Below are positions 1 to 7,615 of a DNA stretch of 38,511 nt, piece after piece. Where the stretch lies: the NCBI RefSeq assembly GCF_001552355.1, contig NZ_BCRA01000048.1, forward strand, positions 1-38,511, written 5' to 3'. The position numbers and the translations under genes were made by a program. Within the stretch, counting starts at the first letter, position 1; the number at the start of each line of letters is the position of its first letter. Source of the stretch: Microbacterium resistens NBRC 103078 (GTDB lineage: Bacteria; Actinomycetota; Actinomycetes; Actinomycetales; Microbacteriaceae). The notes beneath the pieces are model-generated. The model was not told where the DNA came from, made no database searches, and saw nothing but the letters and a program-made list of their open reading frames with translations.

Positions 1-121
1 CGAAACGTGGTGACCCGGGGCTGGGGCGTTTCGTCTCGCTTCGCTCGCTCAACGACCGGAGGGTGGCGGTTCTCGGTCGTTGAGCGAGGAGCGCAGCGAC
101 GAGACGAAACGCGGTGACCCG
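1..121. repeat. Inverted intergenic repeat (SEERSDETK-type family)
   Basis: Two arms face each other: a direct arm at 28-59 and its reverse-complement version at 74-110, with cores ending CTCAACGACCG and starting CGGTCGTTGAGCG. Bases 1-20 repeat the tail found at 103-121 (CGAAACG.GGTGACCCGG), so a further copy probably lies left of the window. When read through in frame the arms spell peptides such as SEERSDETK. Related copies sit at 29365-29394 and 32746-32910. The element lies just past the permease stop and could act as a transcription terminator; that role is inferred. Confidence 0.8.
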
Positions 122-134
122 GCGTCGGGACGGG

Positions 135-1481
135 CTACGCGGGGTCGCCGCCCAGGGGACCGACGGCCTCGAGCGGGCGCGGATCGTCGGCGCCCGACCT
201 GCGCAGCCGCGCGATCAGGTTCCCGCCGTGGTAGATCACGATCGCCGCGAGCGTCGCGATCACGATGCCGCCCAGCTCGAAGCCGGATCCCTCGTCCTTG
301 ATCACGAACCCGCCGACCGCGATGATCAGGCCGACCGCTGCGGTGTACTGGTTGACCGGCCGCGAGAAGTCCACCCGGTTGTCGACCCAGATCTTCACTC
401 CGATGATCCCGATCAGGCCGTACAGGGCGGTCGTGATGCCGCCGAGCACCCCCGGCGGCACGGAGTTGATGACGGCCCCGAACTTCGGGGAGAGGCTCAG
501 CAGGATCGCCGCGAGGCCCGCCACCCAGTAGGCCGCGGTGGAGTACACGCGCGTCGACGCCATGACGCCGATGTTCTCGCCGTAGGTCGTCGTGCCCGAG
601 CCGCCGAAGAACCCCGCGACGGTGGTCGACAGGCCGTCCGCGATGAGCGCCTTGCCGGTCTGCCGGTTGATCGTGGGGTCCTCCACCATGGTGGCCACGC
701 CGCGCACGTGCCCGACGTTCTCCGCGATGAGGACGAGGACCACCGGCAGGAACATCGCCATCACGGACCAGGTGCCCGGCGAGGCGAAGTCCGGCAGATG
801 GAAGGTGGGGAGCCCGACCCAGGGCGCCGCGGCGACCTTCTCGAAGTCCAGCTCGCCCCGGATCCCGGCGAAGACGTATCCGGCGATCACGCCGAGGAAG
901 ATCGAGATCCGCCCCAGGAAGCCGCGGAACAGAACGGCGAAGAGGATCGTCACCGCGAGCGTGAACGTGGCCGTCACCGGCGACTGCGCGAAGTTGTTGT
1001 GGGCGGCGCCGGCGAGGTTGAACCCGATGAGGGCGACGATGGTGCCGGCGAGCACGGGCGGCAGGAACCGGTCGACCCACCGCACGCCGACGGTGTGCAC
1101 CACGACGCCGATGACCGTCAGCAGCACGCCGACGGCGACGATCCCCGCCAGGGCCGCGCCGATCCCATCGCTCTGCCCGGTTGCGTTGGCGGCGGTCGCG
1201 GCGGTGACCGGGGCGATGAACGCGAACGACGAGCCCAGGTAGCTGGGCAGCTTGTTCCGCGTCACCAGGAGGAACAGGATCGTGCCCAGACCGCTGAACA
1301 GGAGGGTCGTCGGGACGGGGAACCCGGTCAGGATCGGCACGAGGAACGTCGCGCCGAACATCGCCACCACGTGCTGCACGCCGATCGCGATGGTCGCCGG
1401 CCAGTTCAGGCGCTCTTCGGGACGGACGACGGCGCCGGGCTCGACCGTGCGGCCGTTGCCGTGCAGGGTCCACAGGGGCAT
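135..1481 (-). CDS. NCS2 family uracil/xanthine permease (UraA-like)
   Basis: This 448-residue membrane protein is a nucleobase:proton or cation symporter of the NCS2 (uracil-xanthine permease) family. It has the length and about 14 hydrophobic segments usual for the family. The substrate-site acidic pair is visible: E254 in the IAENVGHVRG stretch and E302 in TTTYGENIGV, corresponding to the two glutamates that contact the base in UraA-type proteins. The GGSGTTTYGENIG signature fits uracil permeases better than xanthine or urate permeases, but specificity is not proven. The ATG at 1481 follows a GAGGAG ribosome site, with a TAGGGT -10-like box at 1519-1524. It lies downstream of an aldo/keto reductase with a 128-nt gap, so it probably has its own promoter. 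Confidence 0.88.
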   Translation of the reverse strand: MPLWTLHGNGRTVEPGAVVRPEERLNWPATIAIGVQHVVAMFGATFLVPILTGFPVPTTLLFSGLGTILFLLVTRNKLPSYLGSSFAFIAPVTAATAANATGQSDGIGAALAGIVAVGVLLTVIGVVVHTVGVRWVDRFLPPVLAGTIVALIGFNLAGAAHNNFAQSPVTATFTLAVTILFAVLFRGFLGRISIFLGVIAGYVFAGIRGELDFEKVAAAPWVGLPTFHLPDFASPGTWSVMAMFLPVVLVLIAENVGHVRGVATMVEDPTINRQTGKALIADGLSTTVAGFFGGSGTTTYGENIGVMASTRVYSTAAYWVAGLAAILLSLSPKFGAVINSVPPGVLGGITTALYGLIGIIGVKIWVDNRVDFSRPVNQYTAAVGLIIAVGGFVIKDEGSGFELGGIVIATLAAIVIYHGGNLIARLRRSGADDPRPLEAVGPLGGDPA

Positions 1482-1609
1482 GGGGACTCCTCGGGATCAG
1501 GGGCGGAGGGCTGGGGAAACCCTACCGTGGCACCGATCCCGGCGGAGAGGCCGGGTCTCGCTCGCGCGCGTCGGACGAGACCCGCCCGATACGCGCCAGC
1601 GCTCCCGCG

Positions 1610-2563
1610 TCAGCGGCCCGCCGGAGTCCACGCGGAGACGCTGTTCAGCGTCTCGACCTCCTCGGCGGTGAGCTCCAGGCGGGCGCCGGCGAGCAGGTCC
1701 GGGACCTGGTCGACCGTCGAGGCGCTCGCGAGGGGCGCCACGACGGTCGGCTGGGCGCGGAGCCAGGCGAGCGCGGTCGCGGCGATCGAGGCGCCATGGG
1801 CGGATCCGATCTCCTCGAGGGCGTCGATGATGCGCAGTCCCGCCGGGGTGGCGTACTTCGCCGCTCCCTCCGCGCGAGGGGAGCTCTGCCCCGCCGCATC
1901 CGTCGACCGGTACTTGCCGGTGAGGAATCCGCTCGCGAGGGAGTAGTACGGAACGAGGCCCAGGCCGAACTCCTCCGCGACCGGGATGATCGTCTCCTCG
2001 ACCTCGTTGCGATGCACGAGGTTGTAGTGCGGCTGCACGGCGACCGGCAGCGCGGCGCCCGTGCGGCGGGCGATGTCGATCCACTCCCGGATGCGGTCGG
2101 CGCGGTAGTTGGACACGGCGACGTGGCGCACGAGGCCGTCGGTCACGAGCTGCCCGAAGGCGCCGACCGTCTCCTCCAGCGGCACCGACTCGTCGTCGAA
2201 GTGCGCGTAGTACAGGTCGATCGTGTCGACGCCGAGCCGCGACAGCGACGCCTCGGCGGCGCGGCGCACGTTCGCCGCCGAGAGACCCTTGTAAGCCGGG
2301 TGCTGGCTCACCTTGGTCGCCACGACCACGCCTTCGGGCCGGCGCGACGCGAGCCATTCGCCGATGATCGTCTCGCTCTCACCGCCCTCGTTCCCCGGGA
2401 CCCACGCGCTGTAGGAGTCCGCGGTGTCGATGAAGTCGCCGCCCCCTGCCGCGAAGGCGTCGAGGACGGCGAAGGAGGCGTCGCGGTCGGCGGTCCAGCC
2501 GAACACGTTGCCGCCGAGCGAGAGGGGAAGGACGTCGAGGTCACTGGATCCGATGCGGGTCAT
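1610..2563 (-). CDS. Aldo/keto reductase
   Basis: A 317-residue NADPH-dependent oxidoreductase of the AKR superfamily, with the usual TIM-barrel length. The catalytic tetrad can be placed: D46 in FIDTADSYS, Y51, K84 in VVVATKV and H121 in YYAHFDD. The N-terminal layout (RIGSSDLDVLPLSLGGNVFGW) and the DSYSAW segment resemble the YajO/YdjG-type bacterial AKRs acting on sugar or small aldehyde substrates; the true substrate cannot be read from sequence. It lies 118 nt downstream of purC on the same strand, too far for tight coupling. No regulatory site stands out upstream apart from a small hairpin (CGCGGA-GTATT-TCCGCG). Confidence 0.88.
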   Translation of the reverse strand: MTRIGSSDLDVLPLSLGGNVFGWTADRDASFAVLDAFAAGGGDFIDTADSYSAWVPGNEGGESETIIGEWLASRRPEGVVVATKVSQHPAYKGLSAANVRRAAEASLSRLGVDTIDLYYAHFDDESVPLEETVGAFGQLVTDGLVRHVAVSNYRADRIREWIDIARRTGAALPVAVQPHYNLVHRNEVEETIIPVAEEFGLGLVPYYSLASGFLTGKYRSTDAAGQSSPRAEGAAKYATPAGLRIIDALEEIGSAHGASIAATALAWLRAQPTVVAPLASASTVDQVPDLLAGARLELTAEEVETLNSVSAWTPAGR

Positions 2564-2681
2564 ATGCGTCCCAACTCGTGGGCGTCGCGGAGTATTTCCG
2601 CGTCCGTGGCGGCGCGGTCGTCCTCGGCCTCGCGGGGCGGGACAGCGCTCGGGCCCCGGAGAGTCCCCGGCGCCGCGGTGG

Positions 2682-3566
2682 CTACGCGGTGAGGCGGTCG
2701 ATGAGCTCGGCGTAGCGGGCGGCGGTCTCGGTGACGATGCGCTCGGGCAGGACCGGGGGCTCGCCCTGCTTGTCCCAGTTCGCGGCCAGCCAGTCGCGGA
2801 CGATCTGCTTGTCGAAGCTCGCCATCCGCTCCTCGGGCGTCGTGCCGTTCTCCCAGGACTCGCGGTCCCAGTATCGGGAGGAGTCGCTGGTCAGCACCTC
2901 GTCGGCCAGGCGGAGCACGCCGTCGGCGTCGATCCCGAACTCGAACTTGGTGTCGGCGAGGATCAGCCCCTTGGACTCGGCGATCGCGGAGGCGCGGCGG
3001 TAGATCTCGAGCGAGAGGGCGCGGAGCTGCGCGGCCCGGTCGGCGCCGACGAGCTCCTCGGTCCGTGCGAACGTGATGTTCTCGTCGTGCTCGCCGAGCG
3101 GCGCCTTGTACGCGGGGGTGAAGAGGGGCTCGGGCAGGCGGTCGCCGTTGGTGAGGCCCGCCGGAAGCGGGATGCCGCAGACCGTTCCCTCGGCCTGGTA
3201 CTCGGCCCAGCCGGACCCCGTGAGGTAGCCGCGCACGACGCACTCGATCGGGAGCATCTCCAGCGACTGGGCGAGCATGGCGCGGTCCGCGACCGCGGCC
3301 GGGATCTCGCCCTCGGCGAGGTGGTGGGCGATCGGGGCGTCCCCCTCGGCCAGCCGGTCGAACCACCAGCGGCTGAGTCGGGTGAGCAGCGCCCCCTTCT
3401 GCGGGATGCCGGGTTCGAGCACGGCGTCGAAGGCGCTCACCCGGTCGGAGGCGACGACCAGCATGCGCGTGTCGGCCGGATCCTCGGACGCGTACAGGTC
3501 GCGGACCTTGCCGGAATAGACATGACGCCAGCCGGGCAGGTGCAGGGCGGTGGTGGGGAGGCTCAC
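2682..3566 (-). CDS. purC: Phosphoribosylaminoimidazole-succinocarboxamide synthase (SAICAR synthetase)
   Basis: PurC joins aspartate to CAIR with ATP in de novo purine synthesis, in the cytoplasm. The protein opens with VSLPTTALHLPGWRHVYSGK and carries the SGKVRDLY phosphate loop at residues 18-25, then PIECVVRGYLTGSGW and the ILADTKFEFG segment, all typical of the family. The open frame extends upstream to 3737, but similarity begins at the GTG at 3564-3566, giving 294 residues, the normal length. On the reverse strand GATAAT lies exactly 6 nt before this GTG (3573-3578), so the transcript is probably leaderless. It is divergent from the GNAT gene at 3661. Other purine genes (purD, purM, purF) lie elsewhere in the window. 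Confidence 0.96.
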   Translation of the reverse strand: MSLPTTALHLPGWRHVYSGKVRDLYASEDPADTRMLVVASDRVSAFDAVLEPGIPQKGALLTRLSRWWFDRLAEGDAPIAHHLAEGEIPAAVADRAMLAQSLEMLPIECVVRGYLTGSGWAEYQAEGTVCGIPLPAGLTNGDRLPEPLFTPAYKAPLGEHDENITFARTEELVGADRAAQLRALSLEIYRRASAIAESKGLILADTKFEFGIDADGVLRLADEVLTSDSSRYWDRESWENGTTPEERMASFDKQIVRDWLAANWDKQGEPPVLPERIVTETAARYAELIDRLTA

Positions 3567-3572
3567 CTGGCC

Positions 3573-3578
3573 ATTATC
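3573..3578 (-). promoter_or_regulatory. -10 box of purC, leaderless arrangement
   Basis: GATAAT on the reverse strand ends 6 nt before the GTG start of purC, with no Shine-Dalgarno between them. A TATCGT box at 3647-3652 lies 8 nt before the divergent GNAT ATG and may serve that gene in the same way. Confidence 0.55.
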
Positions 3579-3660
3579 CCGGCCGCGCCGCCCGCCGCGG
3601 AACCGGGTCGACGCGTTCCTGGGAGCCGTGTGTCGGTGGGGCGGCGTATCGTTCCGGACG

Positions 3661-4224
3661 ATGGACGCCGAGCACCGCACCGACCGACTTCTCCTCAGCG
3701 CCCCGGACGAGTCGCATCTCGACGCCGTCCATGCCATCTACGCGGATGAGCGTGTGTGGACGCACTTCCCGAGCCTGCGGCACACGGACCGGGCGCAGAC
3801 CGCGCGCCTGCTGGAGTCGTGGCGGCGCAGCTGGCGCGATGCGGGGCTCGGGTCCTGGGTCGTCCGTCTGCCGGAATCCGGTGCCGTCATCGGCAACGGC
3901 GGCTGCACGATCCGTCCGGGCGAGGGCGCAGCGGCCGCCGTGTGGAACCTCGGCTACCGCCTCTCGGCCGACCATCACGGGCGCGGATACGCCACGGAGC
4001 TGTCGCGTGCGGCTCTGGCCCGAGCCGCCGAGATCGCGCCGGAGCGGCCGGTCATCGCCTTCCTCGTCGAGCACAACCGCGCTTCGGCGGCGGTGGCCGA
4101 GAAGGTCGGCCTGACCCTGGTCCACCGTGCTCCGGACGTCGGCAATCCGGATCCCTTCGTGCAGCGGCTCGTCTACGCGGATCGTCCCCTGACTCCCGCG
4201 CAGCTCGCCACGGCCCTGTCCTGA
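3661..4224 (+). CDS. GNAT family N-acetyltransferase (RimJ/RimL type)
   Basis: A 187-residue acetyl-CoA-dependent N-acetyltransferase. The acetyl-CoA pyrophosphate loop is seen at residues 105-111 (HHGRGYA, matching Q/R-x-x-G-x-G/A), preceded by the NLGYRL strand. The N-terminal TDRLLLSAPDESHLDAVHAIYAD resembles Acetyltransf_3 proteins such as ribosomal-protein acetyltransferases, but the acceptor substrate is unknown. The frame is open upstream to 3550, but similarity starts at the ATG at 3661. There is no good ribosome site; TATCGT 8 nt upstream suggests a near-leaderless transcript. It is convergent with the amidase gene, and the 203-nt gap between them (4225-4427) holds C-rich sequence with no gene seen. 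Confidence 0.85.
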   Translation: MDAEHRTDRLLLSAPDESHLDAVHAIYADERVWTHFPSLRHTDRAQTARLLESWRRSWRDAGLGSWVVRLPESGAVIGNGGCTIRPGEGAAAAVWNLGYRLSADHHGRGYATELSRAALARAAEIAPERPVIAFLVEHNRASAAVAEKVGLTLVHRAPDVGNPDPFVQRLVYADRPLTPAQLATALS

Positions 4225-4427
4225 CGCCCCTCCCTCGCCCCGCCCTTCCCCCGCCCCGCCTCCGCGCGCTCCGCGCTCCGCCATCCGTGTGTTCCGCGCC
4301 CGGATCGCCGTCAACGCGGAGTTCTCATGCTCCGACGGAGGGAATCGTGTTCTCGATCCGCCCGGGTTCGCGTCCTCCGCAGGGACGTGCGTCGTCCGCA
4401 GGGGCACGAGGTCTCCGCGGGGCGGGG

Positions 4428-6428
4428 TCAGGCGCCGCCCACGACGCGGAAGGCGCCGGCGTGACCGCCCGCGACCGCCACGACGAGGTGCCCGAAGGGC
4501 GGCTGCCACTCGCTGTGGCGGCGCTGCTCGCGCGAGACCACGACTGCGACCCGGTGGGCGTCGCCGTCCCGAGTCGTCTCGACCTCGCGTCCGTCGACGG
4601 TGAGCCGCAGTCCCGTCTCCGCCGTGCGGACCGCGATGCGCAACACGTCGTGGTCCTCGTCGGCCGGAACACACTCGACCTCGAGGTCCAGCTCGGCGTC
4701 GTCCGCCCGGGTCGGGGTGGCCGGCGCCGGCACGGGATCCAGGGCGGGGGTGCGGGGCGGGACGGTACGCCGCTCGCCGGTGCGCTCGAAGGCGGCGGCC
4801 AGCGCCAGCAGCGCGGAGTCGTCATAGGCGCGGCCCGCGAAGGTCAGGCCGACGGGCATTCCGATGTCGGTGGTGGTGCCCATGGGGACGGTCACGGTGG
4901 GGACCCCCAGGTGCCGGATCGCGAGGTTGCCGTTGGCCACCCACACGCCGTTGCGCCAGCCGAGATCGGCGGACTCCGGGTTCACGTCCATGTCCGCCGG
5001 CCCCACGTCCGCGACGGCCGGGAACACCACGGCGTCCAGACCCCGCTCGTCCATCCACTGCTCCAGATCGACGCGCCGGGTCTCCTCCAGCCCGCGCATC
5101 CCGTCCTCCAGGTGCGGGATCTCGAGGAAGCTGTGGCGCGGCTCGCGACGCACCTGCTCCGGATAGTCGGCGATGTCGTCGTCGAAACCGTCGTAGCGGT
5201 CGGGGAGCGCCCCGGTCGGGGCCGGGAAGATCCGTGCGCCGTCCACGCCGGCGAGACCGGGGAAGGCGGGATCCCCGTTGGCGGCGAGGAAGTCGTCCCA
5301 CGCCCACGCGGACAGGTCCAGGATCTCCCGGGCCAGGTACTCCGGCGAGACGAGTCCCCTGGTGGCGATCGTGGGCATCCCCGGTCGGTCGCCCTCGTAC
5401 CGCGACACCATCGGGAAGTCGACCTCGATCACCTCGGCGCCCGCGGCCTCCAGCGCGCGGCGCGCGTCTCGCCACAGGTCCATGACGGTGTCCCTGGCGA
5501 CGATCCGCTGCCCGGTCGGCCCGCCGATCCCGGGGGAGGACGCAGTGCCCGCGTCCGGGTCGGCGTTGATGTACATCCGCGGGACGCCCAGGCGCACGCC
5601 GGCCAGCGAGGCCTCGTCGGTCAGTGCGCGGTACGAGGTGGGGCGCACGGACGACGCGGACGGGATCGGGATCCACGGCTGGCTGCGCCACAGGTCGCCG
5701 CGCGCGTCCTCGTCGTCCCCGACGATCACGTCCAGGACCTCCAGCAGATCGGCCATCGTGCGGGTGTGCGGCACGACGACGTCCATGGTCGGCACGAGGG
5801 GCCAGTTCCCGCGCACGGAGATCACCCCGCGGCTCGGCGTGTAGGCGCACAGCGCGTTGTTGGACGCGGGGGCGCGGCCGCTCGACCAGGTCTCCTCCCC
5901 GAGCCCGAACGCCGCGAAGCTGGCCGCCGTGGCCACGCCCGAGCCGTTGGACGACCCGGAGCCGAAGGCCGCGGGGAGGTAGTCGGCGTTGTACGGGGAC
6001 TCCGCCCGGCCGTGCAGCCCGCGCTGCATACCGCCGTTCGCCATCGGAGGCATGGTGGTGAGGCCGACGAGCACGGCCCCCGCCTCACGGAGGCGCGAGA
6101 TCGCGAACGCGTCGCGACCGGCGCGCAGCCGCGCGAAGGCGGGGGAGCCCGCCGAGACCGGCAGGCCCTCGACGGCATAGCTGTCCTTCGCCGTGTAGGG
6201 GATGCCGTCGAGGGGGCCGCGGACCCGCCCCTCCCGCCTCCGCCGGTCGGAGGCGCGCGCCTCGGCGAACATCTCCGGGTTCAGCACGGGCGCGGATCCG
6301 AGGGCGGTGCCGTGCCGGTCGTACCGGGCGATCCGCTCCAGATAGGCGGCCACGAGGGCCGTGCTGGTGACCCGGCCCGACTCCAGGGCCGCACGCAGCT
6401 CGGCGATCCCCGCCTCGACGACGTTCAC
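4428..6428 (-). CDS. Amidase-signature hydrolase with C-terminal beta-rich extension
   Basis: A 666-residue protein. Residues about 1-563 form an amidase-signature (Ser-cisSer-Lys) hydrolase: K81 in YTAKDSY, the cis-Ser region GSGSSNGSG at 156-164, and S183 in ETWSSGRAPAS, which aligns with the usual nucleophile in DTGGSIRxPA. The nucleophile loop is non-standard but keeps R185, P187 and A188. A tail of about 100 residues (564-666), beta-rich by eye and not part of the usual fold, follows a Pro/Ala linker. The ATG overlaps the agmatine deiminase stop by 4 nt (ATGA), so the two are translationally coupled. It may hydrolyse the deiminase product N-carbamoylputrescine, a step normally done by nitrilase-type AguB; that is inference. 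It could equally be a general amidase or a biuret/allophanate-type enzyme. Confidence 0.85.
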   Translation of the reverse strand: MNVVEAGIAELRAALESGRVTSTALVAAYLERIARYDRHGTALGSAPVLNPEMFAEARASDRRRREGRVRGPLDGIPYTAKDSYAVEGLPVSAGSPAFARLRAGRDAFAISRLREAGAVLVGLTTMPPMANGGMQRGLHGRAESPYNADYLPAAFGSGSSNGSGVATAASFAAFGLGEETWSSGRAPASNNALCAYTPSRGVISVRGNWPLVPTMDVVVPHTRTMADLLEVLDVIVGDDEDARGDLWRSQPWIPIPSASSVRPTSYRALTDEASLAGVRLGVPRMYINADPDAGTASSPGIGGPTGQRIVARDTVMDLWRDARRALEAAGAEVIEVDFPMVSRYEGDRPGMPTIATRGLVSPEYLAREILDLSAWAWDDFLAANGDPAFPGLAGVDGARIFPAPTGALPDRYDGFDDDIADYPEQVRREPRHSFLEIPHLEDGMRGLEETRRVDLEQWMDERGLDAVVFPAVADVGPADMDVNPESADLGWRNGVWVANGNLAIRHLGVPTVTVPMGTTTDIGMPVGLTFAGRAYDDSALLALAAAFERTGERRTVPPRTPALDPVPAPATPTRADDAELDLEVECVPADEDHDVLRIAVRTAETGLRLTVDGREVETTRDGDAHRVAVVVSREQRRHSEWQPPFGHLVVAVAGGHAGAFRVVGGA

Positions 6429-7453
6429 GAGCGCGCCGCCGGCTGGTGCTGGGTGATGCAGTGCACGCCGCCCCCACGCGCGAAGAGCTCCCGTGCGTCG
6501 ACGGACACGACGCGGCGTCCGGGATAGGCGGCCGACAGGATCTCGCGGGCCTCGGCATCCGCGCGCTCGTCGCCGAAGGCGCAGGCGATGACGCCGCCGT
6601 TGACGACGAGGTGGTTGATGTAGCTCCAGTCGACGTATCCCTCGTCGTCGCGCAGGGTGGCGGGCGCGGGGACGTCGACGATCTCGAAGGGTCGCCCGGC
6701 GGCGTCGCGCGCGCCGACGAGCTCCTCGCGCAGCGTGCGCGTCACGGCGTGATCCGGATGCGCCGGATCGCGCTGCGCGTGGAGGAGGATTCGGCCCGGC
6801 TCGGGCAGAGTGGCGACGATGTCGACGTGGCCGCGCGTGCCGAACGCGTCATAGTCCCGGGTGAGGCCGCGGGAGAGCCAGACGACGTTCGTGACGCCCA
6901 GCGTCCGGCGCAGCTCCGCCTCGACGCGCGCTCTGTCGGCCAGCGGGTTGCGGCCCGGATCGAGCTGCACCGTCTCGGTGACGAGCACCGTCCCGGCGCC
7001 GTCGACGTGGATGCCGCCGCCCTCGTTCACCAGGAGCGACGACACGACCGGGACTCCGGCCCTTTCCGCCACGAACCGCGCGAGCCCGGCGTCGTGCGTC
7101 CAGTCGGTCCACTCCTGTCCGCCCCAGCCGTTGAAGATCCAGTCCACGGCGGCGACGGCGCCGTCGGCGTCGTGCACGAAGGTCGGTCCCGCGTCCCGCA
7201 TCCAGAAGTCGTCGACCGTCCGCTCGACGATCTCGATCTCGGCGCCGAGCATGCGGCGCGCACGAGCGCTCTCGGTCGGGTCGACGACCATCGTGACCGG
7301 CTCGAACTCGGCGACGGCGTGCGCGACGGCGGTCCAGGCGGCGTAGCCCGCCTCCCGCTCCGCCGTGCCCGCGCCGAGCGTCTGCCCCTCCCGGGGGAAG
7401 GTCATCCAGGTGCGGTCGTGCGGCGCGGTCTCCGCAGGCATCGTCCAGGTCAC
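6425..7453 (-). CDS. aguA: Agmatine deiminase family protein
   Basis: A 342-residue agmatine deiminase/peptidylarginine-deiminase-fold enzyme, which would convert agmatine to N-carbamoylputrescine and ammonia. The core residues are in place: D87 in WMRDAGP, E144 in NEGGGIH, H209 and D211 in RGHVDIV, and the nucleophile C332 in GGGVHCITQHQP near the C-terminus. Start: GTG at 7453 with GAAGGAG 9 nt upstream; an in-frame ATG four codons later is the alternative. It leads a two-gene operon with the amidase (4-nt overlap) and is divergent from a putrescine-type permease. The promoter TTGCCT-N16-TAGCAT (7513-7518 and 7491-7496, reverse strand) overlaps a dyad shared with the permease promoter. Assignment to the family is firm; agmatine as the true substrate is likely but unproven. 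Confidence 0.9.
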   Translation of the reverse strand: MTWTMPAETAPHDRTWMTFPREGQTLGAGTAEREAGYAAWTAVAHAVAEFEPVTMVVDPTESARARRMLGAEIEIVERTVDDFWMRDAGPTFVHDADGAVAAVDWIFNGWGGQEWTDWTHDAGLARFVAERAGVPVVSSLLVNEGGGIHVDGAGTVLVTETVQLDPGRNPLADRARVEAELRRTLGVTNVVWLSRGLTRDYDAFGTRGHVDIVATLPEPGRILLHAQRDPAHPDHAVTRTLREELVGARDAAGRPFEIVDVPAPATLRDDEGYVDWSYINHLVVNGGVIACAFGDERADAEAREILSAAYPGRRVVSVDARELFARGGGVHCITQHQPAARS

Positions 7454-7490
7454 GGCGTCTCGCTCCTTCGCGGCTCGGTGTCGTTCGAGA

Positions 7491-7560
7491 ATGCTACCGG
7501 CAGAAACTGAAAAGGCAACTAGTCATGCCTATTGACGCATTCATGATCCCTCCCTAGACT
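7491..7560. promoter_or_regulatory. Divergent aguA / permease control region with shared operator
   Basis: Forward strand: TTGACG (7532-7537), 17-nt spacer, TAGACT (7555-7560), a good sigma-70-type promoter for the permease. Reverse strand: TTGCCT (7513-7518), 16-nt spacer, TAGCAT (7491-7496) for aguA. An inverted repeat AGGCA-N8-TGCCT (7513-7517 and 7526-7530) covers the aguA -35 and abuts the permease -35, so one bound regulator could block both. The paired TetR genes at 11018-12147 are the obvious candidates, by inference. Confidence 0.6.
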
Positions 7561-7615
7561 GCTGAAACTTCCCGCCCCCGGCTCGGCCGGGCCGATGCGA
7601 CGCACAAGGACGTGT

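Noticed and set aside
114..1946. A 610-codon forward open frame over the permease and reductase genes
   Set aside because: Spans two well-supported genes on the other strand and has shadow-type composition.
4225..4427. Possible small gene between the GNAT and amidase genes (104-codon frame from 4289)
   Set aside because: The frame runs into the amidase gene on the other strand, is Arg/Pro-rich and lacks a ribosome site.
3756..6527. A 923-codon forward open frame across the amidase gene
   Set aside because: Composition is Arg/Gly/Pro-rich without domains; the reverse strand encodes a full amidase with catalytic residues.
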